NCBI RefSeq assembly: GCF_042654985.1
Contig: NZ_JBHSMT010000029.1
Span: forward strand, 186,001 to 250,000
Origin: Paraherbaspirillum soli
GTDB lineage: Bacteria > Pseudomonadota > Gammaproteobacteria > Burkholderiales > Burkholderiaceae_D
Reading direction: 5' to 3'
Length of the DNA: 64,000 nucleotides
A program made the position numbers and the translations under genes. Positions within the stretch are counted from its first letter, which is position 1. The number at the start of each line of letters is the position of its first letter. Of the stretch, positions 35,885 through 42,780 are shown in pieces. The notes under the pieces were generated by a model. That model searched no databases, was not told the DNA's origin, and saw only the letters and a list, made by a program, of their open reading frames with translations.

Positions 35885-37330
35885 TTATGCCGAAGTGCCG
35901 GACGAGAATTGCGACGTCAGATAACTGCTGGTGGACTTCATCGAACTCATCAACACGTCGAGGTTGTTAAATTGCGTTTTGTAACGCGCAATCGTCGCAT
36001 CGGCCACGCTTTGCGCGCTAACAATCTGGTCCGCCAGCGACTTCAGGGTTTTATTCACGCCATCGGTGGCCGATTGCAAAATGCCGCCCGTGTTGCTGAA
36101 GCTGGTGATCAAGGTCGACATTTGCGAGCCGATGCCGGTGGTGCCGCCGATGCTGGAAAACAGATTCTGCACCCCGCTCATATTGGTGTTCAAGGCCGCC
36201 GACAATTTGGTCGAATTGATCGCCAGCGTGCCATCGAGCTGGAACGACACCCCGATATTCGACAACATCGTCAAGCTGCCGCTCGCCTGCGGCGTGTTCA
36301 GCTGCGCACGGATACGGGTCTGGATGCTTTGCAGCGTGTAATCGCCGGTCAGCGCCGACTGCGTTTTGGCCGCCACGTTGAACGCGCTCAAGGTCCCTTC
36401 CGTCGTGTGCAAATTGTTATAGGCCGTCACAAAAGCCGTGATCGCCGTTTGCACGTTGGAAGTATTGTTGGCGAGAGTCAGCGTGCTGTTGCCGGTGGTG
36501 AGCAGGTTCATGGTCGTGCCCTGCACCGCGCCGGCCACCGTATTCGAAGCGCTGGTGACAGCGATGCCGTTGACCGTCAGCTTGGCATCTTGGCCGACCA
36601 CGGTTTGCTGCAAATTCTGGGTCGCCGTCGGGTCGTTCGACAACAGATTCGACACTGCCGCATCGCCGCTGACAGTGATCTGCATGCTCGACTTCGCACC
36701 GGTGGCGTTGGACGTCAATACCAGCCGGTTCGGCGTGGCGCTGCCATCATTGACAATGGTTGCCGTCACGCCCATCGCGCTATTGCCGTTGATCGCATCG
36801 CGAATCCCGGCCAGCGTATTGTTGCTGGAGTCGATCGTGATCGAAGCAGCAGGACGGCTCGCATCCGCAGTGAACGTCGCACCTGTATAGGTGCCGGTGC
36901 CGGCATTCAGCGTACCGCCCGAAATCGCGCCGAACTGGAGCGAGACCGTGGTCGACGCGCCGCCGCCTATCGTCGCGGTGGTGCTGGCCACGCCGGTCGC
37001 CACCAGCGACTGCGCCTGCCCCAGTTGCGACACAGCCACAGCATATGTGCCGGCCTTGGCAGTGGTGTCGGAGGTGGCCGTCAACACGCCGGTGCTGCTG
37101 GAAGTCGCCGTCACGCCCTGGAACAAGGATGGCGCACCGAGCGCCGCCGACGCCGTCTGCAATGCGCTCAAGCCGCTTTGCAGCGTGCCGTACGCCGACA
37201 GCTTGGCGGTGTAACTGCTCTGCTGATTGGTCAGCATCGTCACCGGTATCTGCTCGGCATTCGTCAAACCGGTCAGCAAAGTATTCAAATCAAGTCCAGA
37301 ACCAACACCCAGGCTAGAAACCGTCGTCAT
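35885..37330 (-). CDS. fliD: Flagellar filament cap protein FliD
   Basis: The 481-residue cap (HAP2) on which flagellin folds. The N-terminal SSLGVGSGLDLNTLLTGLTNAEQ and the C-terminal helices (LADQIVSAQSVADATIARYKTQFNNLDVLMSSMKSTSSYLTSQF) are typical. The central part is Ser/Thr-rich and variable. It lies in the fliC-flaG-fliD-fliS-fliT order. Confidence 0.95.
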   Translation of the reverse strand: MTTVSSLGVGSGLDLNTLLTGLTNAEQIPVTMLTNQQSSYTAKLSAYGTLQSGLSALQTASAALGAPSLFQGVTATSSSTGVLTATSDTTAKAGTYAVAVSQLGQAQSLVATGVASTTATIGGGASTTVSLQFGAISGGTLNAGTGTYTGATFTADASRPAASITIDSSNNTLAGIRDAINGNSAMGVTATIVNDGSATPNRLVLTSNATGAKSSMQITVSGDAAVSNLLSNDPTATQNLQQTVVGQDAKLTVNGIAVTSASNTVAGAVQGTTMNLLTTGNSTLTLANNTSNVQTAITAFVTAYNNLHTTEGTLSAFNVAAKTQSALTGDYTLQSIQTRIRAQLNTPQASGSLTMLSNIGVSFQLDGTLAINSTKLSAALNTNMSGVQNLFSSIGGTTGIGSQMSTLITSFSNTGGILQSATDGVNKTLKSLADQIVSAQSVADATIARYKTQFNNLDVLMSSMKSTSSYLTSQFSSGTSA

Positions 37331-37384
37331 ATCAGCACCCTCTCAAATCCAATTAATCTCGACTCAGCAAGGTCCATCCGGACC

Positions 37385-37774
37385 CTATGCCTTCTGCGCT
37401 ACCAGCACACCCTTCATCTGCTCCGTCATCTTGGCGATCCGTACCGCCTCCACCGAAGGCAGTTGCAGCAGCACCTTGCCGTCATGTTGATCCACCACCT
37501 GCAGGATCGCTTCCTTATAAGCAGGGTCGATCTGGAACTGCACACTGACCGAACGCGCATTCAGCATCGCATTGATGTCATCCAGCGACTGCTTGAGCTG
37601 CGCCGGATGGACCTCAGCCGCATCCTTCACCTTCTTTTTATCCACCCCATCGGCTGCAGCAACGCCGTTAGCGCCGCCAGCGCCGACGTTCACCGCCGGT
37701 GCAGCGGCCTTATCCGCCGCCAGTTGAGCCAGCGATGCAGCGCCAAGCGCCACGCCTGAAGTTGAAATCGACAT
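37385..37774 (-). CDS. flaG: FlaG-family protein
   Basis: A 129-residue protein with the FlaG core at the C-terminus (LDDINAMLNARSVSVQFQIDPAYKEAILQVVDQHDGKVLLQLPSVEAVRIAKMTEQMKG). FlaG is often found between flagellin and fliD and affects filament length. The N-terminal half is Ala/Val-rich and likely disordered. The 192-bp gap to the fliC stop holds no clear U-tract terminator. Confidence 0.88.
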   Translation of the reverse strand: MSISTSGVALGAASLAQLAADKAAAPAVNVGAGGANGVAAADGVDKKKVKDAAEVHPAQLKQSLDDINAMLNARSVSVQFQIDPAYKEAILQVVDQHDGKVLLQLPSVEAVRIAKMTEQMKGVLVAQKA

Positions 37775-37966
37775 TGCTACTCTCCCGTCAAAACCGCTGT
37801 CCGCTCACGCCTGCACATTGCGCATTTGCCAAGCATGACTGGACAGCCTTGATTACGTCCATTTACACCACCCATACGATGGGCACGCCAGAAACACAAT
37901 GGGCCGCCGCAAGGGCAGCCCACCGCCGCCAACGCATCAAGCGCGTTGGCAGCGTCATCCAGTCGA

Positions 37967-38788
37967 TTATTGCAGCAGCGACAGAACGCCTTGAGTCGAT
38001 TGGTTAGCCTTCGACAACACCGAAGTACCAGCTTGTTGCAGGATCTGCGAACGAGTCATGTTCGACACTTCAGTTGCGTAGTCAGCATCTTGAATGCGTG
38101 AACGCGAAGAAGTCAGATTGTTGACTGTTGTGCCCAGGTTGGTCACAGCCGAGCCAAAACGGTTTTGCAATGCGCCCAGTGCGCTGCGTTGTGTATCGAC
38201 GTTAGCGATAGCTGTGTCGATAGTTGCCAAACGGGTTGCATCGTTAGCTGTGTTGGTGACGTCAACAGTAGTAGTAGCGGCGCCCAACAGAGTCGACGAA
38301 TCGGCCTTGGTCAGGTTCACGGCGATGGTTTGGCCGTCAGCGGCACCGACTTGGATGTTCACGGTTTGAGCCGATGCCAACACCTTGTTGCCGTTGAAGT
38401 CGGTTTGTTGCGAAGTGCGGTCGATTTCGTTGAAACGTGCGGTAATTTCGTTCTGGATCGATTGCTTGTCGGCCGAAGTGTTAGTGCCGTTGACAGCTTG
38501 CACAGCCAATTCGCGGATACGTTGCAGGTTGTCGCTGATCGAGCTCAGTGCGCCTTCAGCGGTTTGCGTCATCGAAATGCCGTCATTGGCGTTACGCGAA
38601 GCTTGTGTCAGGCCGCGGATGTTGGCGGTAAAGCGGTTTGCAATTGCGCTGCCGGCAGCGTCGTCCTTGGCGCTGTTGATGCGCAAGCCGGATGACAGAC
38701 GCTCGATCGAAGTAGCCAACGAGTCTGCCGACTTGTTCAGGTTGTGTTGGGCAACCAACGAAAGCATATTGGTATTGATGACTGACAT
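37967..38788 (-). CDS. fliC: Flagellin
   Basis: The filament subunit, only 273 residues. The N-terminal D0/D1 helices (MSVINTNMLSLVAQHNLNKSADSLATSIERLSSGLRINSAKDDAAG) and the C-terminal SRSRIQDADYATEVSNMTRSQILQQAGTSVLSKANQSTQGVLSLLQ are intact. The middle is short, Thr/Ala-rich (about residues 140-200), with no large D2/D3 domain, so this is a near-minimal flagellin. Such short Thr-rich middles are usual sites of glycan attachment. An AGGAG precedes the ATG and a sigma-28 promoter lies about 95 bp upstream. Confidence 0.97.
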   Translation of the reverse strand: MSVINTNMLSLVAQHNLNKSADSLATSIERLSSGLRINSAKDDAAGSAIANRFTANIRGLTQASRNANDGISMTQTAEGALSSISDNLQRIRELAVQAVNGTNTSADKQSIQNEITARFNEIDRTSQQTDFNGNKVLASAQTVNIQVGAADGQTIAVNLTKADSSTLLGAATTTVDVTNTANDATRLATIDTAIANVDTQRSALGALQNRFGSAVTNLGTTVNNLTSSRSRIQDADYATEVSNMTRSQILQQAGTSVLSKANQSTQGVLSLLQ

Positions 38789-38879
38789 GGTAAGACTCCT
38801 GTTACTAAAGTTAGTGGATGCCGGCTAAGTCGCCGTAACGTTTGCTTCCCTACAGGGATGTAAGCCACCGTTGTTCTTG

Positions 38880-38907
38880 TTATCGGCAGCGATAGCGAAA
38901 ACCTTTA
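38880..38907 (-). promoter_or_regulatory. Sigma-28 (FliA) promoter of fliC
   Basis: On the minus strand the sequence reads TAAA, then 16 bases, then GCCGATAA. That matches the sigma-28 consensus (TAAA-N15-GCCGATAA) with one extra spacer base. It is about 95 bp upstream of the fliC ATG. Confidence 0.8.
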
Positions 38908-39050
38908 GGGTTGCCTGCAAAAAATTTTTCCTGGGTCAACTTGCCGAGCAAATTCAGGCTGCGCCGAAGTGCGTAGGTAGCGGTTGAGCCGAAGGCGAAG
39001 CCCAGCATTTCCATCTCCGTCCTCTAAACGAGTCAATCGGAGATCGCTGC

Positions 39051-39244
39051 GTAGGTCGGAAAAGCGCAGCGCCTTCCGACGGCGAGAATCGCATCAGCCG
39101 GTCAAGCCCTTGGCTGTTTTCCGCGGTGCGCCAGACGTCGGAAGGGTGCAGCAGGGGTTTCAGATGGCATGCCATCTGCCTGCGGAACGGTATCCGCTTG
39201 CAAGCGGATACGCGCCCTGCAAGGGCTACGCTTTTCCGACCTAC
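39051..39244. repeat. REP-like palindromic element, family 2, copy 3 (long form)
   Basis: A 194-bp element with flanks GTAGGTCGGAAAAGCGCAGC and CTACGCTTTTCCGACCTAC. The interior is longer than in other copies and contains further short repeats, such as GCATGCCATCTGCC and ATCCGCTTGCAAGCGGAT. It lies between the fliC promoter and the putative attenuator at 39.3 kb. Confidence 0.75.
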
Positions 39245-39264
39245 GATCTGACGCAAAATAGTGT

Positions 39265-39293
39265 TTGAATTTCAAGAAAAACTGCGCTATCTT
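39265..39293 (+). promoter_or_regulatory. Putative sigma-70 promoter of the 39.3-kb RNA
   Basis: A -35 TTGAAT (39265-39270) and a -10 TATCTT (39288-39293) are 17 bp apart. The inferred start is near 39300, directly before the structured region. No coding gene begins nearby, which points to a leader or a small RNA. Confidence 0.55.
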
Positions 39294-39299
39294 CGTCAC

Positions 39300-39391
39300 G
39301 TCGTGAGAAAGAGCGGCCTGGTTGGAGAACCAGAGTTATGAGTGACACCGGGCAGACAAGCCGCTCCCGAGCGGTTTTTTTTCGTCTGCCC
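39300..39391 (+). ncRNA. Candidate small RNA or transcription attenuator
   Basis: The region begins after a promoter-like sequence. It holds a perfect hairpin CTGGTT-GGAG-AACCAG (39318-39333) with a GGA-containing loop. An intrinsic terminator follows: CCGCT-CCCG-AGCGG at 39361-39374 with eight T. The sequence GAGCGG at 39311-39316 is complementary to the terminator's 5' arm CCGCTC (39361-39366), so an alternative antiterminator can form. GGGCAGAC (39350) and GTCTGCCC (39384) form a further stem around the terminator. The downstream gene starts at 39550. No known riboswitch class is recognised. A short frame from the ATG at 39338 runs through it. Confidence 0.5.
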
Positions 39392-39549
39392 CTATCAATT
39401 GTTGCGTCTTCTATGGCGGGCACTTGGTGGGGAGGGCTTCGGGCCCTACCGGTTCATGGTGTCTACTCGCCGGTTTCTCCACCCTGCTTCGTGCCCGCCT
39501 CCTTCGTCAGCCGACGAAGGGCGGAAAATTCACCGCAAAAGGAGATCGC

Positions 39550-39909
39550 ATGACATACGCCAGAAAGCCTGACCAAACCACTATCTTCCCACCCGAAATC
39601 GGTTCACACGAAGAAGCGCTGCACAAGCCGTTCTCCTGGCTGGTCGCAGCATTGCAGCACGATCCGGCGGCACAATTCACGTCCTTCACGAAGAACTACA
39701 GCTATGGCATCCGGACCTGCATGGAAATGGTCCATGCCACCGATTTGGCCAGCGGCGATCATGCCGATCCGTCACACCCGCCGCTGTTGAGCGTCACTGC
39801 CCGCGAGGAGTTGATGTTGTTTTCGATCGAAGCCCTCGGCACGCTGGGCGACCGGGCTAGCGAAGAGATTGAGCGCCTTAACCAAAAGCACGCCAAAGGC
39901 GCGCGGTAG
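39550..39909 (+). CDS. Hypothetical protein, 119 aa, downstream of a putative attenuator
   Basis: I do not recognise this protein. It has a strong ribosome-binding site (AAAGGAG eight bases before the ATG), so it is likely real; the frame upstream of it has no such signal. It is soluble and mostly helical, with no signal peptide, membrane segment or Cys-rich motif. The segment SHEEALHKPFSWLVAALQHD followed by helices weakly recalls small Pseudomonas DUF3077/DUF6124-type proteins; I give this only as a pointer. A perfect hairpin, CCTTCGTC-AGCC-GACGAAGG, lies at 39501-39520 in its leader. It is followed by a perfect palindrome at 40001. Confidence 0.6.
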   Translation: MTYARKPDQTTIFPPEIGSHEEALHKPFSWLVAALQHDPAAQFTSFTKNYSYGIRTCMEMVHATDLASGDHADPSHPPLLSVTAREELMLFSIEALGTLGDRASEEIERLNQKHAKGAR

Positions 39910-40000
39910 TCGTTGCGACAACGGAGATGGAAATGTTGTGCTTTCCAGCCCAAGCTACCCAATCGTTGACGCCGTCAAATTGTTGGGCATCTCTAAAGCC

Positions 40001-40035
40001 GAACGCTCCATCTTGAGATTCAAGATGGAGCGTTC
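40001..40035. terminator. Perfect 35-bp palindrome between convergent genes
   Basis: Two 16-base arms, GAACGCTCCATCTTGA and its exact complement, enclose a 3-base loop (GAT). It lies between the plus-strand hypothetical gene and the minus-strand crystallin-like gene. There is no U-tract, so it may be a bidirectional hairpin barrier or a protein-binding site rather than a classic terminator. Confidence 0.6.
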
Positions 40036-40082
40036 GCAGCGTGCGTTATTCCGGCAATGCACGTTTTAATGCGGGGACTGAA

Positions 40083-40727
40083 TTATCTCCAAACGAACTT
40101 GAATACATTCCCGTCTTGGGTATAAGTCAAATTGGCGGACCCATAATCAGGGATATTTTTCGCGTGGGGTTTGCCGTCTTTCCAGTAAAAATGCAGCGCG
40201 CCGTTCGGGTCTTCATATTCGCCAGAAGTTTTTCTAACAAAAATTGCCGTGACTACGGGAGTACTTTCGATATCGGTCACTTTCAGTGTCGCAAATACCC
40301 GAGGATTATTCGGATCAATTCCCTCCTCAGGCTGTGGGTTGGGTTGCGTGACAGAGCCAAAACCGGCGCTCTGCAGCGTCATTGTGCGACCCTCGCCGGT
40401 GCTATCGCTAAACGTAAACAGGATGGCATGCTCGCCGTCTTTGCTCAGAACAATGAAAGAGCTCATGCCCCTGATATCAATATCCGGCGTATCAACAATG
40501 AATTCTTTTTCAGGTTTCCCAAAACCAGCCGCATAGTAGGCGAGAACCTTGCATGAACGACCTACTTTGACCGAGTTCAGCTTGTCGTTCAGAGGACGGT
40601 ATTCTCTGTAAATATCGACTTTTGAGCCAAGCGTAGACAGATAAGCCTTGCCCTGAAAGTCTCGACCTTCATAGAAAATCACCTGAGTAGGTTCCGGGTT
40701 TGTCTGCGTGGTTTCTGTTAATGACAT
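40083..40727 (-). CDS. Beta/gamma-crystallin-like protein
   Basis: A 214-residue protein. The N-terminal 100 residues look like two Greek-key beta/gamma-crystallin motifs (VIFYEGRDFQGKAYLSTLG, then LNDKLNSVKVGRSCKVLAYYAAGFGKPEKEF). The C-terminal half (residues 110-214) is beta-rich and unrecognised. There is no signal peptide. Microbial members often bind calcium and add stability; I see no clean N/D-N/D-x-x-S/T-S calcium pair, so binding is uncertain. The start at 40727 is supported by GAGGA. It follows the avidin and microprotein genes on the same strand and ends near the perfect palindrome. Confidence 0.68.
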   Translation of the reverse strand: MSLTETTQTNPEPTQVIFYEGRDFQGKAYLSTLGSKVDIYREYRPLNDKLNSVKVGRSCKVLAYYAAGFGKPEKEFIVDTPDIDIRGMSSFIVLSKDGEHAILFTFSDSTGEGRTMTLQSAGFGSVTQPNPQPEEGIDPNNPRVFATLKVTDIESTPVVTAIFVRKTSGEYEDPNGALHFYWKDGKPHAKNIPDYGSANLTYTQDGNVFKFVWR

Positions 40728-40862
40728 GGATACATCCTCAATTAAAATTGATTGCATTGCCCCTGATTTATCCTTCATTGACGATGCGCAGCGGGGTTTG
40801 TGCGCAGGCTAGTCGGTGTAACCGGGGTTGATACTATGCAGCGCCCACCGCATTGCCTACTG

Positions 40863-40985
40863 TCAGAAGCGGTAGGTTTGCTTATGGTATTTGGCACGGA
40901 AATGCGTCAGGGCGGCCGGAGCCTGATCCATGTCTTGTTCGCTTCCGCAAGGAGTGCAACTGTGACCGTTTTCGTTTGAATCCAT
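40863..40985 (-). CDS. 40-aa CxxC microprotein
   Basis: A short reading frame with a near-perfect ribosome-binding site (GAGGAGG seven bases before the ATG). It encodes 40 residues, beginning MDSNENGHSCTPCGSEQD and ending RAKYHKQTYRF. It contains one CxxC pair (CTPC) and a His nearby, and a basic C-terminus. It starts 31 bp after the stop of the avidin-family gene and ends 135 bp before the crystallin-like gene, all on the same strand. I know no family for it. The CxxC could bind metal or be redox-active, which is inference. Confidence 0.6.
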   Translation of the reverse strand: MDSNENGHSCTPCGSEQDMDQAPAALTHFRAKYHKQTYRF

Positions 40986-41016
40986 GAATTTTCCTCCTCA
41001 AGTTATCGATGAGTTC

Positions 41017-41439
41017 TTAAGCCTTCTGTACCGGATGAGAAAAGTGGCCGCGCGCGAGCGCCTTCGACACCATGTCGTCGGTCGGCCGTTGTCGGGTAAA
41101 AACGTCCTGTCCGATTTGCGTCGATGCCCAATCCTGGCTAGGCGACGTTTCCGAGGTCAGCAGCCACATTGCGATCAGCACAGGCTGGTGGTTGCCGTTG
41201 GTTTGCAGCTGGCCGCACCACGCCGTCGTGCTGTGGGAATTGCCGGAGGGATTGACCCAGGCGACACTCCACGCGGTGGTTTGACTCGCATCGCCGGAAC
41301 TGTTGATCATGCCCTGCAATGGGTATCTCCCTTGCGCCGTGCCGACGCCGGTCTGATAGGTGCCGGTCAGCACATTGCCGTTTTGCTCGATGGTCATGGT
41401 CGAATTCAATTCGTTGTACCAGACTCCACTTATATTCAT
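41017..41439 (-). CDS. Streptavidin/avidin-family biotin-binding protein
   Basis: A 140-residue protein that aligns along its length with core streptavidin. The start block is GVWYNELNSTMTI (streptavidin Asn23 and Ser27 kept). Then LTGTYQTGVG keeps Tyr43 but has Thr for Ser45, and Thr for Asn49. SVAWVNPSGNSHSTTAWCG keeps Trp79, Ser88, Thr90 and Trp92. MWLLTSE keeps Trp108, and QDWASTQIGQDVF keeps Trp120 and Asp128. Most biotin contacts are therefore intact. The start at 41439 (MNISGVW) has GGAGGG in front and gives no signal peptide, so the protein would be cytoplasmic; a longer upstream frame lacks export features. Confidence 0.9.
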   Translation of the reverse strand: MNISGVWYNELNSTMTIEQNGNVLTGTYQTGVGTAQGRYPLQGMINSSGDASQTTAWSVAWVNPSGNSHSTTAWCGQLQTNGNHQPVLIAMWLLTSETSPSQDWASTQIGQDVFTRQRPTDDMVSKALARGHFSHPVQKA

Positions 41440-41700
41440 GACGCCCTCCGTAACGTGATTGAACAAAGCTGGCCTGATGCCGCAGAATTTGCGCCAGCGG
41501 TCTGTTGTGCCTGCAATTAAATATGTGCTTGCGTAGTGGGATGGGTTAGCTGATAGATCTGACAGGATTCCGCCGACTTGCCGCCTTTGCCAAAGCTTGG
41601 CTGGAAAGTCCAATGTTCGGTTGTGGTTGTGGTTGAGCCGAAGGCGAAGCCCAAGCTACCTACTGTCGATGATGCTGGTGATCGGAGCGACCGCAAACTG

Positions 41701-42118
41701 TAGCTCACCGGGGTCGGAGTTTTTTTACGCGGGTTTTTGCGTAAATTACTCTGACCCCGCTGAGCGGTCTACGGAGTGCGGACGGTTGCAATCGTTCGTC
41801 GTTTGCCGCTTGTCGTTACTTAAAACGGCCGCTACTCCGTGGATACTAGTCGGGGGTAGCCCGACAGCTAGTCACTGTTCTTGCTTCGCCAAGAAAAGTA
41901 ACCAAAAGAAGGCGACCGCAAGCCACTGCCTTCCCTTCGGTCAGGTCCCCAAATGGGCCAACTATTAGCCGGGTGTGAAGGCAAACTCGCTGCGCTCAGA
42001 CAAGCCTTCCCACAATTCCCGGCTAACAGTCGTCCCATTTGGCAGCGTCCCAATGCGGAATTCAACGTCAAAAACAACCCCAACCCCTCGGCGCTCCGTG
42101 GGCCGTTAAGCGGCGGTA
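41701..42118 (+). repeat. Long inverted repeat, left arm
   Basis: A 418-bp arm that matches the reverse complement of 42347-42763 over nearly its whole length, with scattered differences. It starts with a palindromic block (CACCGGGGTCGGAGT ... ACTCTGACCCC), a REP-like hairpin. The interior includes TTCGCCAAGAAAAGTAACC, found in many proteobacterial intergenic repeats. No transposase frame is present. Short open frames inside are spurious. Confidence 0.85.
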
Positions 42119-42181
42119 GGTTGGGCTGCAAAGCCCAACGCTTGACGCGACAGCGGTGAAAATGTTGGGCTTTCCGGTTAT

Positions 42182-42277
42182 GTAGGGCGGAAAAGCGCAG
42201 CGCCTTCCGCCGTTTTATATGCGTCAATCGCTTGTGGTACGTCGAGCGGCGGATAACGCTGCGCTCATCCGCCCTAC
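42182..42277. repeat. REP-like palindromic element, family 2, copy 2
   Basis: A 96-bp imperfect palindrome with flanks GTAGGGCGGAAAAGCGCAGC and CGCTCATCCGCCCTAC, lying in the 228-bp spacer between the two long inverted-repeat arms. A shorter palindrome, GTTGGGCTGCAAAGCCCAAC, precedes it at about 42122. Confidence 0.75.
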
Positions 42278-42346
42278 GCACGTAGTAGTTAATCGGGGAC
42301 ATAGTTTAAGAGGCACCGCAGCGTGTCGAATTACTGTGTCCCAGAT

Positions 42347-42763
42347 TAACGGACCACGGAGCGCCGAGGGGTTGCTTTTGACGTTGAGGTTGCCGTTGAT
42401 CTTGAATTCCGCATTGGGACGCTGCCAAATGTGGTGGCTGTCAGTCGGGAATTGTGGGAAGGCATGTTTGAGCGCAGCGAGTTTGCCTTCACACCCGACT
42501 GATAGACGACACATTTGGGGACCTGACCGAAGGGAAGGCAGTGGCTTTGCGGTCGCCTTCTTTTGGTTACTTTTCTTGGCGAAGCAAGAACAGTGACTAG
42601 CTGCCGGGCTACCCCCGGCGAGCTTCCACGGAGTAGCAACCGTATTAGCTACGCGACGAACGAACGATCGAACACAAACGTACGCACTCCGTAGCCCGCT
42701 CAGCGGGGTCATAGTAATTTACGCGATAACCCCGCGTAAAAAAACTCTGACCCCGGTGAGCTA
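42347..42763 (-). repeat. Long inverted repeat, right arm
   Basis: A 417-bp arm, the inverted partner of 41701-42118. It ends with the same REP-like block (ACTCTGACCCCGGTGAGCTA). It lies just past the stop of the last gene in the glycosylation operon (42781), so it could terminate that transcript. Confidence 0.85.
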
Positions 42764-42780
42764 CTTTTGGCTATGCAATT

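Noticed and set aside
37775..37966. Rho-independent terminator after fliC
   Set aside because: A GC-rich hairpin exists (GCCAACGC/GCGTTGGC near 37930-37955), but no U-tract follows in the minus direction, so I do not call it.
41868..42712. Several open frames inside the long inverted repeats, containing LASPRKVTKRRRP-like or FAKKSNQKKATA-like peptides
   Set aside because: These peptides come from repeat DNA seen between genes in many proteobacteria and are commonly mis-annotated as small proteins; no start signals support them.
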